The position numbers were made by a program, and so were the translations under genes. From Planctomycetaceae bacterium (GTDB taxonomy: Bacteria > Planctomycetota > Planctomycetia > Planctomycetales > Planctomycetaceae), in NCBI GenBank assembly GCA_021732785.1, contig JAKFUG010000055.1:1-64000 (forward strand): a stretch of 64,000 nucleotides of DNA. Direction: 5' to 3'. Positions 1-8,858 of the stretch are shown here, in pieces. The notes under the pieces were generated by a model, which saw nothing but the letters and a program-made list of their open reading frames with translations, was not told the DNA's origin and did not search any database. The stretch's first letter is position 1; the number at the start of each line of letters is the position of its first letter.

Positions 1-320
1 GGGCGTTGCGTCACCCGCTTGTTGACGTCGATCTCAATCGGCCCGAACGTCTTCTCATGACGATCCAGCGCCATGCCCAGCGCGGCCCACATGCGTTTGG
101 CAGTGTACAGGTTCACAACGAGACGCTGCGAGATTTTGATCGCGTGGGGAGACTGTTCAAACGGACGCGGATTCAGGCCGAAGTCGAGCACCAGTTCTTC
201 TGGCGTGTGCGAGACCTGACAGAAGTTCGCGTACAGCGGCTGCAAGCTTTCCGGTTCGGTAATGGCTTGCGGCTGTTGTTGCGGACGAGGTTCTGCTTGA
301 TTGCCGTTACCGTCTGCCAT
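1..320 (-). CDS. DUF3467 family protein, cut by window edge
   Basis: Read on the minus strand from an ATG at 318-320, the frame is open to the edge of the window (106 codons, no stop). The product starts with a Gln-rich segment (residues 8-20). It continues into a core with LYANFCQVSHTPEELVLDF and NPRPFEQSPHAIKISQRLV, which matches the DUF3467 family of small bacterial and archaeal proteins of about 100 residues, so only the last few residues should be missing. Family function is unknown. It is followed upstream by two small membrane proteins on the same strand, which may form a loose operon. Confidence 0.8.
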   Translation of the reverse strand, partial: MADGNGNQAEPRPQQQPQAITEPESLQPLYANFCQVSHTPEELVLDFGLNPRPFEQSPHAIKISQRLVVNLYTAKRMWAALGMALDRHEKTFGPIEIDVNKRVTQR

Positions 321-392
321 GATGGAATTCCACAAAGTGAAGAAACGGGCAAAATAAAATGGACCGGGAGTCACTCACTCCGGTGCGGGCGA

Positions 393-866
393 TTAATGAG
401 CGTGAGCCACCGCGTGGGTGTCGTGACCATGATGATCATCGTGACCGTGGCCGTGTCCATCGCCGTGATGGTCATCCGCCGGGGCCTCTTCCGGGAACTG
501 TGCCCAAGTCCCGCATAATCCGGACAATTGCACCGAACCGCAGAGGAACATCATCACAGTCAACGCCGCCACGTAGAGAAACTTCCCCACAAAGTTGGAA
601 AGATGCAGCCCGAGAATGTTGTGATAGTCACCCGTCGGCGGGGCAACCAATCCCCAAACCAGCGTAGACATGAACACCATCAGCAGGATGCCAATCCAGC
701 CGCCACGGATAATGACGAGCCGGAACTTCACCCAATCGACGGCGAACAACCAGAAGGCGAGATAGCCGACCAGAGGTGCCCACGGCGTAATCACAAACAA
801 CAACGCCACCAGCAACTGCCACGCGGCGGTGACTAACTGGAGCAAACTCGAAAAGACAGCATCCAT
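393..866 (-). CDS. Small integral membrane protein with His-rich tail
   Basis: A 157-residue protein. Hydrophobic segments at about residues 8-30, 32-50, 53-75 and 88-110 suggest four membrane spans. The last 30 residues are almost entirely His, Asp and Gly (for example HHGDGHGHGHDDHHGHD), a typical metal-binding low-complexity tail. I do not recognise a named family. Small proteins of this type occur in planctomycete genomes near respiratory or metal genes, but nothing here proves that role. It lies between the DUF3467 gene and another small membrane protein, all on the minus strand. Confidence 0.7.
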   Translation of the reverse strand: MDAVFSSLLQLVTAAWQLLVALLFVITPWAPLVGYLAFWLFAVDWVKFRLVIIRGGWIGILLMVFMSTLVWGLVAPPTGDYHNILGLHLSNFVGKFLYVAALTVMMFLCGSVQLSGLCGTWAQFPEEAPADDHHGDGHGHGHDDHHGHDTHAVAHAH

Positions 867-987
867 CGGTCATTCCTAGAATGAACGCCACGGAGACAAC
901 CCCCGCCGCACATGAACACTGTTTCTATCAAACGCCCCCGGTGAACGCCAGCGATGCCCAAAAGCGAGGACAAAGTCCCAGGGGGTG

Positions 988-1368
988 TCATTTTTTGCGA
1001 GCCTTGAGCATGTACCGAAATCCAGAACCAAGCAGTGCCCCGATCAGGGGCTGAATCGTTCCGAAGAGTGCGACGGCAATCGGGGCGGGGATGATGCCAC
1101 CCTGCGGGTTCGCCATCGACAAGAACGCGGCTTGCCCGATGTAAATTCCGATTGGCCCCCAATAAAAGCCGCTCCTCCCCAGGAGTGACGACAGCAATCC
1201 GACAATAAAGAGCGATCCGGAATAGTAGGGAGTCATTGAATCCCAAGGTTCGGCTTCGCCCGTCACGCTCGGTGACAGGGCCCAAATGGCCCAGCCGAGC
1301 GCAACCCCAAAAATAACCCTCGCAACTGCGAAGACCGGACTGGCAATGGTGGCAGGAGATTCTTCCAT
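988..1368 (-). CDS. Small hypothetical membrane protein
   Basis: The frame is open from a GTG at 1473, but the product most likely starts at the ATG at 1368 (MEESPATIAS), giving 126 residues; the upstream part is poor in hydrophobic residues and looks non-coding. Three to four hydrophobic segments are visible (about residues 12-32, 50-65, 68-85, 92-116), ending in a basic tail (RYMLKARKK). It may be co-transcribed with the His-rich membrane protein 120 bases downstream. No family recognised. Confidence 0.6.
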   Translation of the reverse strand: MEESPATIASPVFAVARVIFGVALGWAIWALSPSVTGEAEPWDSMTPYYSGSLFIVGLLSSLLGRSGFYWGPIGIYIGQAAFLSMANPQGGIIPAPIAVALFGTIQPLIGALLGSGFRYMLKARKK

Positions 1369-1597
1369 GCCCCCGATACTACCAATCAAAACGCCCCAGC
1401 GGTGAGCCGCAGCGGCCAACAAACATCCATCACCTGATAATTGTCCGCAGGCGAACAGGTGACATGTTGTCACTGTGCGGGTTTGGCAGCATCAGAACGG
1501 ACTGATACGATTAGGGTCGGATTTTCGCGCGGCCCGAGATGGCCGGGCGATTCGAGAGCGTGTCGCCATGACGCGGAACTTCAGGAGAGACCTCGCG

Positions 1598-3673
1598 ATG
1601 CCATTTTGGAATTGGACCGCCGTGGACGGGAAGCGTTCCCTGCGATGGTTGCTGTTATGCGGAGCCCTCTCGGGATTGTTGCCGCTGTCGACGCTTGCCG
1701 CCGATCCTCCCGCGGACATCCCGCCGAATCCGTTTCCCAACCGTGTCCCCGCCAGCGATCTCGAAGGGGGCGTGGAATGGTTGAACGCGGGTGGCCCGAT
1801 CAGCATCAAAGATCTGCGCGGCAAAATCGTGCTTCTCGATTTCTGGACGTTCTGCTGCATCAACTGCATGCACGTCCTGCCGGATCTCGACTACCTCGAG
1901 AAAAAATTCCCGAAGGATATCGTCGTCATCGGCGTTCACTCGGCGAAGTTCGACAACGAGAAAGACACCGGCAACATCCGCAAAGCGATCCTGCGGTACG
2001 AGATTCAACACCCGGTGGTGAATGACGCCAACATGACCATCTGGCGGAAGTTCGGCGTCCGCGCCTGGCCCTCGCTGGTGCTCATCGATCCGGAAGGCTT
2101 TTATTGCGGTTACGTTTCCGGCGAAGGGAACCGCGAGCTGTTGGAAGCGGTGATCACGAAGCTGATCGACCATCATCGCGCCAAGAAAACGCTCGATGAA
2201 ACCCCCGTGCAATTTGCTCTCGAAAAATTCAAGCAGCCGGCCACACCGCTGCGGTTTCCGGGCAAACTCGTCGCCGATGCCGCAAGCGACCGCTTGTTCA
2301 TCTCTGATAGCAACCACAACCGAATTGTCGTGACCACGCTCGACGGGAAGCTGGTCGACATCATCGGTTCCGGGGCCATCGGGGAGAAGGACGGATCGTA
2401 CGCCGAAGCGGAGTTTGACCGCCCGCAGGGCATGGCGCTGGTCGGGAACACGCTGTACGTGGCCGACACGGAGAATCATTTGCTGAGGGCGGTGGACCTC
2501 GCCAAAAAGACCGTTAAGACTTTCGCCGGGGTTGGCGAAATGGGTCACCAGCGCGTGGGTTCTTCGAAGCTGCTCCAGGCCGGACTCAACAGCCCGTGGG
2601 ATCTGCTGGTCATTGACGATGTGCTCTACATTGCGATGGCCGGCCCGCATCAGATCTGGTCGCACAAACTCGGTACGGACACAATCCAGCCGTATGCCGG
2701 TTCGGGGAGAGAGGACATCAAGAATGGTTCGCTGGAAGAGTCCGCGCTGGCGCAACCGTCCGGATTGGCGACGGATGGAACGAATCTGTATGTCGTCGAC
2801 AGCGAAGGTTCCGCCGTTCGGAAAATCACCACCAAAGCGAAGAACGATCTCAGCGCTCCCACCGGCGATGTCACCACGGTGGTCGGCACTTCCAATCTGC
2901 CCGGCGGACGCTCGCTGTTCGAGTTTGGCGATGTGGACGGCGCCGGCGGTGAAGCGCGGCTGCAGCATCCGCTCGGTCTGGCGTACCACAACGGCGGGTT
3001 GCTCGTCGCCGACAGCTACAACCACAAGATCAAGCATGTGGATTTGAAAACCAAAAAAGCGACCACATGGCTCGGGACCGGCAAAGCAGGCGACGGCACG
3101 GTGCCCCCGCAACTAGCGGAACCCGCGGGATTGTGCATCGCCGGCAATCGGTTGTTCATCGCCGACACGAACAATCATCGGGTCACGGTGGTGGATCTCG
3201 AATCGAAGGCGATGCGTATTCTCACCATCGACGGCTTGAACCCGCCGCCGGTGCCGAAGCAGGAAGACGTCGCGAGCACGGAGAAGCCGACCGAAGTTCC
3301 CGCGCAAATGATTTCCGCCGGTGATGCTGTGGAATTCTCGGTTTCGCTGCTTGTTCCGGAAGATTACAAGCTCAATCCCGACGTGCCGGTAACCTACCGA
3401 TTAACGTCTCATGGAGAACAGTCGCTGATTGCTGCGGACGAACTCAACGTGCGCGAGGAAGCTGCGGTGGCTAAGGGGATCGCGTCGTTCCGCATTCCGC
3501 TTGCCGCGAAGTCGGGCAAGGGGATGTACCAATTGAGTGTGACCTACGGCTACTGCCGCGATGGAGCGAACGGACTCTGCAAACTGGGCGTTGCCACCTG
3601 GCAGATTCCCATCGAAGTCCAGGCGAACGGCGAAAGCAACCGCATCACCCTCGCTACGCCAGTGTCGAAGTAA
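1598..3673 (+). CDS. Secreted thioredoxin-like and NHL-repeat protein (NHLRC2 type)
   Basis: A 691-residue protein. The ATG at 1598 is preceded by AGGAGAG about 9 bases upstream; an in-frame ATG at 1568 lacks such a site. Residues 1-35 form a signal peptide ending near LSTLAA. A thioredoxin-like domain follows (about 55-200) with a CINC redox motif at 87-90 in the context FWTFCCINCMH, the hallmark of the NHLRC2 group. Residues about 210-560 are NHL/beta-propeller blades (repeated LFISDSNHNRI, LYVADTENHL, LLVADSYNHKI, LFIADTNNHRV). The C-terminus resembles an all-beta domain. It should act outside the cytoplasmic membrane; the substrate is unknown. Confidence 0.85.
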   Translation: MPFWNWTAVDGKRSLRWLLLCGALSGLLPLSTLAADPPADIPPNPFPNRVPASDLEGGVEWLNAGGPISIKDLRGKIVLLDFWTFCCINCMHVLPDLDYLEKKFPKDIVVIGVHSAKFDNEKDTGNIRKAILRYEIQHPVVNDANMTIWRKFGVRAWPSLVLIDPEGFYCGYVSGEGNRELLEAVITKLIDHHRAKKTLDETPVQFALEKFKQPATPLRFPGKLVADAASDRLFISDSNHNRIVVTTLDGKLVDIIGSGAIGEKDGSYAEAEFDRPQGMALVGNTLYVADTENHLLRAVDLAKKTVKTFAGVGEMGHQRVGSSKLLQAGLNSPWDLLVIDDVLYIAMAGPHQIWSHKLGTDTIQPYAGSGREDIKNGSLEESALAQPSGLATDGTNLYVVDSEGSAVRKITTKAKNDLSAPTGDVTTVVGTSNLPGGRSLFEFGDVDGAGGEARLQHPLGLAYHNGGLLVADSYNHKIKHVDLKTKKATTWLGTGKAGDGTVPPQLAEPAGLCIAGNRLFIADTNNHRVTVVDLESKAMRILTIDGLNPPPVPKQEDVASTEKPTEVPAQMISAGDAVEFSVSLLVPEDYKLNPDVPVTYRLTSHGEQSLIAADELNVREEAAVAKGIASFRIPLAAKSGKGMYQLSVTYGYCRDGANGLCKLGVATWQIPIEVQANGESNRITLATPVSK

Positions 3674-3727
3674 GAAGATACCTGGAGATCGTTGTCGCTT
3701 TGTCACCTTTTCGAAACAACCCGTCCG

Positions 3728-4762
<1,035 letters not shown>

Positions 4763-4946
4763 CCAATTTTCGCTTGCGGTTTCACGCCTGGCGCTGATTG
4801 ACTGCGTGCTCCTCATCGCGAACGGCGATTCTCCTCAACGTCGCCGCCCCGCATGGTCGATCTCATCGTTAAAGTCGGAAGATTCCCGACAGCGACCGGC
4901 AGGATTTGCCGATGGACGATGCCCCCGGCGACGGAACGCCAGCCCC

Positions 4947-5768
4947 ATGTATTGCGACTATTGGCAACTGACACGCGATCCCTTTCGGACGAACAGCCCC
5001 GACCGCCCGTGGTTTCCCGCGGGCGACCAGGACGAAGCGATCTCGCGGATGTTGTACGTCATCGAACGCGGATACCCATGCGGTCTGATCTGGGGTGGCA
5101 GCGGCCTCGGGAAATCGCGAATACTCCATGAGATTCGCCGGCAGGTCCCTCAATCGTCGAGGACCGTCTTTTCGCTCGATGTAACCGGTCTGAGTCGATC
5201 TGACTTCGCCGTGGCTCTGGCCAATGCCGGTGGTGCGGGACTCCCTGCGAATGCGTCGGCTTCAATCGCCTGGAATCACTTGGAAGATTGGTTGCTCGGT
5301 CGTGCGGCCATGAATGTGAAGACCGTCTGGCTGCTGGATGCCCTCGATGCCGCGGGTGAATCCGTGGAACTCGATGTCTTGCGGCTCGCCCGTTCCGCGG
5401 CACGGGCCCATGCAGCGCATACGATCATTCTCACGCTGCAACGCCCCGGTCTGGCCGAGCGGCTGCAAACGTTTGCCGATTTCACGGTGGAATTGACGCC
5501 GTGGACGGCGGAGGAAAGTCGCGAGTTTGTGCTGCAAACGCTGCTCTCGGCCGGCGGTTCCGACGAGATGATCGCCACAGACGTCTGGGATCTGCTGCTG
5601 GATGCCGGGCAGGGGAACCCGCAGCGTTTGCTGCGAATGCTGGAAGTCGCCCTCATTGCCGGCAGTGTGATGGAAGTGCCACAAATCGATGCGGATTTGT
5701 TAGCCGCAGTGGTCCATCAACTCGGCTGGTCGGAAATTGAACCGGCCCGCCTGCGGTCGATGGACTGA
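4947..5768 (+). CDS. ExeA/GspA-like AAA ATPase
   Basis: A 273-residue protein starting at MYCDYWQLTRDPF, which matches the usual MY-x-x-YW-x-L-x-x-x-PF opening of ExeA-type ATPases; the in-frame extension upstream to 4806 is Arg/Pro-rich and probably not translated. Walker A is GGSGLGKS (about 50-57) and Walker B is VWLLDALD (about 128-135). It lacks the C-terminal peptidoglycan-binding domain of true ExeA and resembles the stand-alone form common in planctomycetes. It ends 5 bases from the stop of the convergent gene at 5774. Confidence 0.8.
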   Translation: MYCDYWQLTRDPFRTNSPDRPWFPAGDQDEAISRMLYVIERGYPCGLIWGGSGLGKSRILHEIRRQVPQSSRTVFSLDVTGLSRSDFAVALANAGGAGLPANASASIAWNHLEDWLLGRAAMNVKTVWLLDALDAAGESVELDVLRLARSAARAHAAHTIILTLQRPGLAERLQTFADFTVELTPWTAEESREFVLQTLLSAGGSDEMIATDVWDLLLDAGQGNPQRLLRMLEVALIAGSVMEVPQIDADLLAAVVHQLGWSEIEPARLRSMD

Positions 5769-5773
5769 CGCGG

Positions 5774-6745
5774 TTATTCGTCCTCGTCGTCTTCATCCTC
5801 TTCGTCGTCATCGTCATCATGGTCGGGATGCAGCGGGTCATCGGGGTCGAAGAAGAAATCGCCGAGCCCCATGGGTGTGGACTGCCCGCCGAGCGATTGC
5901 CGCTTGCGATCTGCGAGGCGTTGCAAATCGGCGGCTTCGTCGCCCAGACAGGCGAGCAGCGCCTCCGCCCACACACGATCTTTGCCCGCCGGATGGTTTC
6001 CATCCTGAAAGAGTCGTTTCATGGCATACCGCAGGACATTGAGCCCATCGCGTGTGGAAAAATCGAGTTGCAGTTCGTGCGCCTGCTGCAGGAAACCCAC
6101 CGTGAGGTTGAGCATGTCCGCTTCGGCGAACGGCAAATGATAGCGCAGGATCGCGAGTTCATCCTCCTTCGCGGGATGCCCTAACGCCAACGTGGGTTGC
6201 AGCCGGCTGAGAATGTAATCGGGAATTTCAAACGTCGATTCATCATCGTTCATCGTTACGGCGCATCGGAAATCGGCGTGAGCATGAATCGTAATCCCGG
6301 CGACAATCGATTCCACATACCGCCGATGATCGAGCAGCGGAGCAAGGCTTGCCCAGCTCTTCTCGTTCATCCGATTCCCTTCGTCGAGAATGCAGATCGC
6401 CCCGCGCACCATCGCCGTCACCAGCGGGGAGGCGTGATACTTGATCTTGCCATCCTCAGCGAGTACTGGCGTCACCAGCAAGTCTTCGGGGCGGGTGTCC
6501 GAGGTGCATTGATAGATGTAAACGCTCTGCTGCCGGGTCCGCCCTGCGGCGATGGCCAACGTCGTCTTGCCGATGCCGGGCACACCCACGATGCGCGGCG
6601 ACAACGGCCGGTCGCGGGCATCGACCGTCAACCAGCAGGCCAGCAATTGTTTGAGGACTTCACGCTGGCCGATCCATTCTCCCGGCGAATCGTCCGGCTG
6701 GCTGAGATGCAAATTCACTCCGCCAATCTCGACGTGATCGACCAT
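5774..6745 (-). CDS. AAA_5 (MoxR-like) ATPase with acidic tail
   Basis: A 323-residue protein. Walker A is GVPGIGKT (about 54-61), Walker [12 protein letters not shown] (about 116-126), and sensor 1 lies in CAVTMNDDE. It resembles the dynein-related AAA_5 group rather than the MoxR protein upstream. The last 25 residues are nearly all Asp and Glu (for example [15 protein letters not shown]), an unusual acidic tail that could bind a basic partner. It is convergent with the ExeA-like gene. No VWA partner gene adjoins it. Confidence 0.85.
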   Translation of the reverse strand: MVDHVEIGGVNLHLSQPDDSPGEWIGQREVLKQLLACWLTVDARDRPLSPRIVGVPGIGKTTLAIAAGRTRQQSVYIYQCTSDTRPEDLLVTPVLAEDGKIKYHASPLVTAMVRGAICILDEGNRMNEKSWASLAPLLDHRRYVESIVAGITIHAHADFRCAVTMNDDESTFEIPDYILSRLQPTLALGHPAKEDELAILRYHLPFAEADMLNLTVGFLQQAHELQLDFSTRDGLNVLRYAMKRLFQDGNHPAGKDRVWAEALLACLGDEAADLQRLADRKRQSLGGQSTPMGLGDFFFDPDDPLHPDHDDDDDEEDEDDEDE

Positions 6746-6868
6746 ATCGCTCCGTTCCTCACCGCAGATAAAAACCTTCGATTTTAAGAGTCCGCATCAT
6801 AACCGCGCGGTCGACCCGACTGCGACCGTGGGGCCAAATCGGACAGGGCCAACGCTTTAATCAAGTTG

Positions 6869-6960
6869 GGGTGGCCGGGGCTGGACCGAAGGGAAGCCCC
6901 GGAACAGATAGCGCGGTCCTTTTCCGGGGCTTCGCGAGGACGCTCCAGCCCCGGCCACCC
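6869..6960. repeat. 92-bp interrupted inverted repeat (long hairpin)
   Basis: Outer arms GGGTGGCCGGGGCTGGA (6869-6885) and its exact reverse complement (6944-6960) enclose a second exact 12-bp pair, GAAGCCCCGGAA (6893-6904) and TTCCGGGGCTTC (6922-6933). Together they can fold into one long stem-loop. The element lies in the divergent intergenic region between 6745 and 7029, so it is not a simple transcription terminator. Within this window I see no second copy. Confidence 0.9.
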
Positions 6961-7028
6961 ACCGGTGTGCGAATTCTCGGCAAGAAATGATGCTGCATCG
7001 CGTGACCATGTCGTTGTACGATCTCTCC

Positions 7029-7397
7029 ATGAGCGCACTCTTCACTTTGGCGATAATCTTCGGGACGCTCGCCCTGTTCGTTGCCGGGGCGTGGTTGATA
7101 CGGCGTGAAGTCCGACGGCATCATCGGGAACTGGCTGTTCGAAACCGTTTGCTCGAACTGGCGCGGCCGATTTTGCAATCCGCAACATGTGCAAGCTGCG
7201 GCGGTGCTCTATCGACCTGGGATGGAGGGTTGCGGCCGCTTCCCGAGGGCAAACACGTCGCGCCGGCACACATCCCCCGGCAGGGGGTGGCTGAGTATGA
7301 AGCCCGCCGCGAATGTCTCGGCTGCCGACATCAATTCGTGCTGTGGCTGTGGTCCGACGGCACCAACTGGGGATTTACCGAAGCGGAAAAAGAGTAA
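7029..7397 (+). CDS. Membrane-anchored protein with CxxC pairs
   Basis: About 122 residues from the ATG at 7029 (in-frame ATGs at 6987 and 7008 are alternatives). A single membrane segment (about residues 2-25) is followed by a basic stretch, then CASCGG and CLGCRH, two CxxC pairs about 45 residues apart that probably form a zinc-ribbon-like site, with a Trp-rich C-terminus (WLWSDGTNWGF). No family recognised. The gene ends 18 bases before the convergent stop of the DUF1501 gene. Confidence 0.6.
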   Translation: MSALFTLAIIFGTLALFVAGAWLIRREVRRHHRELAVRNRLLELARPILQSATCASCGGALSTWDGGLRPLPEGKHVAPAHIPRQGVAEYEARRECLGCRHQFVLWLWSDGTNWGFTEAEKE

Positions 7398-7414
7398 TCC
7401 CAAAACAATTCGTC

Positions 7415-8842
7415 TTATGCCACCACGCCGTGAATGACTTCGCCGTGAACATCGGTCAGGCGCATGTTTCGGCCACCAAAACGGTAGGTGAGCCGTTCGT
7501 GATCGAGGCCGAGCAGATGCAGAATGGTGGCGTGCAGATCGTAGAAGGATGTCACGTTTTCCACGGCTTGCATGCCGAGTTCGTCGGTCGCCCCGTAGAT
7601 CATACCGCGTTTGGCTCCGCCGCCCGCCAGCCACACGGTGAAGCCTTCGGGATGATGATCGCGGCCATCGCGACCCGCAGAATGGGGCGTTCGTCCGAAT
7701 TCGCCCGCCCAGACAACGAGTGTTTCTTCGAGGATGCCGCGCTGCTTCAGATCGCACAGCAGCCCCGCGATCGCCTGGTCGGTGTCGAGTGCGTTCTTTT
7801 CGTGACCGGCTTTCAGATTGCCGTGCTGATCCCATGTCCCATTGGACGCGCCGGGCGGGCAGGTGATCTCCACGAAGCGGACACCCGCTTCAATCAACCG
7901 CCGGGCCCGCAAGCATTGGGTGCCATACAATCGCTGCGAAGGAACTTTCGAATCGATGCCGTACATCGCTTGCGTCGCCGCGGTTTCCTGCCGGAGATCG
8001 AGCACATCCGGGACCAGCGACTGCATGCGATACGCCATTTCATAATTGCGAATGGCCGATTCGATGCCGTCGTCGTTGCCCAGCGATTGTGAGAAGCCGG
8101 TATCCAGTCCGCGCAGTAAACCGAGCTTTGCGAGTTGCAGCCGGGCATCTTTGTCGGCCGGTTGAATGTTGTCGATGGGCGTCCCATCGGCCTGAAACTG
8201 CGAAGCCTGATGACTCGCGGGCAAGAAACCGTTCGAGAAATTCTCCAGCCCGCCACAGGGTACAACGCCAAAACTCAGCACCACAAAACCGGGAAGATTA
8301 CGGTTTTCGCTGCCGAGACCGTAATTCACCCACGAGCCGAGACTCGGTCGCCCGGCGTTATTGGACCCGGTGTGCAATCGCAGCACACCGGTGGAATGAA
8401 TCGGCAGGTCGGCCTTCATCGAACGGATAATCGCCAGCTCATCGACGCACTGTGCCATGTGCGGGAACAAGCTGCTGACCGGAATACCGGCTTCGCCATG
8501 CTTCTGAAATGGCCACGGACTTTTCAACCACAACCGATTACCGTTCGCGGTCGGGTTTTTTGACTCGTTAAACGGCTTGCCATCGAGTTCGTCGAGTTTG
8601 GGCTTCGGGTCGAAAGAATCGGTATGGGCGACCCCTCCGTCCATAAAGCAGAAAATGACGTTCCTGGCCCGCGCCGGAAAATGCGGGGCAGAGAACACCG
8701 CCTCGGCAGTTGTTTCCGCGCGGGATTCGTCGGCAAGCATCGCCGACAGCGCCAATATGCCGAAGCCGTTCGCCGAAGCCGCGAGCAACTCGCGCCGTGA
8801 AAAAACTCCGCCGGTTCGACCGGGACAGCGGTGCGTCATCAT
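7415..8842 (-). CDS. DUF1501 protein, Tat-exported
   Basis: About 475 residues from the ATG at 8842. The N-terminus has a twin-arginine signal (FSRRELLAASANGFGILALSAM) followed by the DUF1501 start NVIFCFMDGGVAHTDSFDPKP, a sulfatase/alkaline-phosphatase-like fold. Conserved blocks include SWVNYGLGSENRNLPGFVVL, VWAGEFGRTPHSAGRDGRDHHP and the C-terminal HATILHLLGLDHERLTYRFGGR. It begins 16 bases after the stop of the cytochrome/DUF1549/DUF1553 gene, the usual planctomycete partner. The pair is the third and second gene of a GntR-led operon. Biochemical role is unproven; a periplasmic hydrolase is a reasonable guess. Confidence 0.92.
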   Translation of the reverse strand: MMTHRCPGRTGGVFSRRELLAASANGFGILALSAMLADESRAETTAEAVFSAPHFPARARNVIFCFMDGGVAHTDSFDPKPKLDELDGKPFNESKNPTANGNRLWLKSPWPFQKHGEAGIPVSSLFPHMAQCVDELAIIRSMKADLPIHSTGVLRLHTGSNNAGRPSLGSWVNYGLGSENRNLPGFVVLSFGVVPCGGLENFSNGFLPASHQASQFQADGTPIDNIQPADKDARLQLAKLGLLRGLDTGFSQSLGNDDGIESAIRNYEMAYRMQSLVPDVLDLRQETAATQAMYGIDSKVPSQRLYGTQCLRARRLIEAGVRFVEITCPPGASNGTWDQHGNLKAGHEKNALDTDQAIAGLLCDLKQRGILEETLVVWAGEFGRTPHSAGRDGRDHHPEGFTVWLAGGGAKRGMIYGATDELGMQAVENVTSFYDLHATILHLLGLDHERLTYRFGGRNMRLTDVHGEVIHGVVA

Positions 8843-8858
8843 GTCGTCTCGTCTTCGC

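Noticed and set aside
6-518. Long plus-strand open frame at the window start
   Set aside because: It lies opposite the DUF3467 gene and the His-rich membrane protein gene; its product is Arg-rich with no family features, typical of antisense frames in GC-rich DNA.
1655-3112. 485-codon antisense frame
   Set aside because: Fully opposite the thioredoxin/NHL gene, whose repeats and motifs are unmistakable; the antisense product is repetitive and Arg/His-rich.
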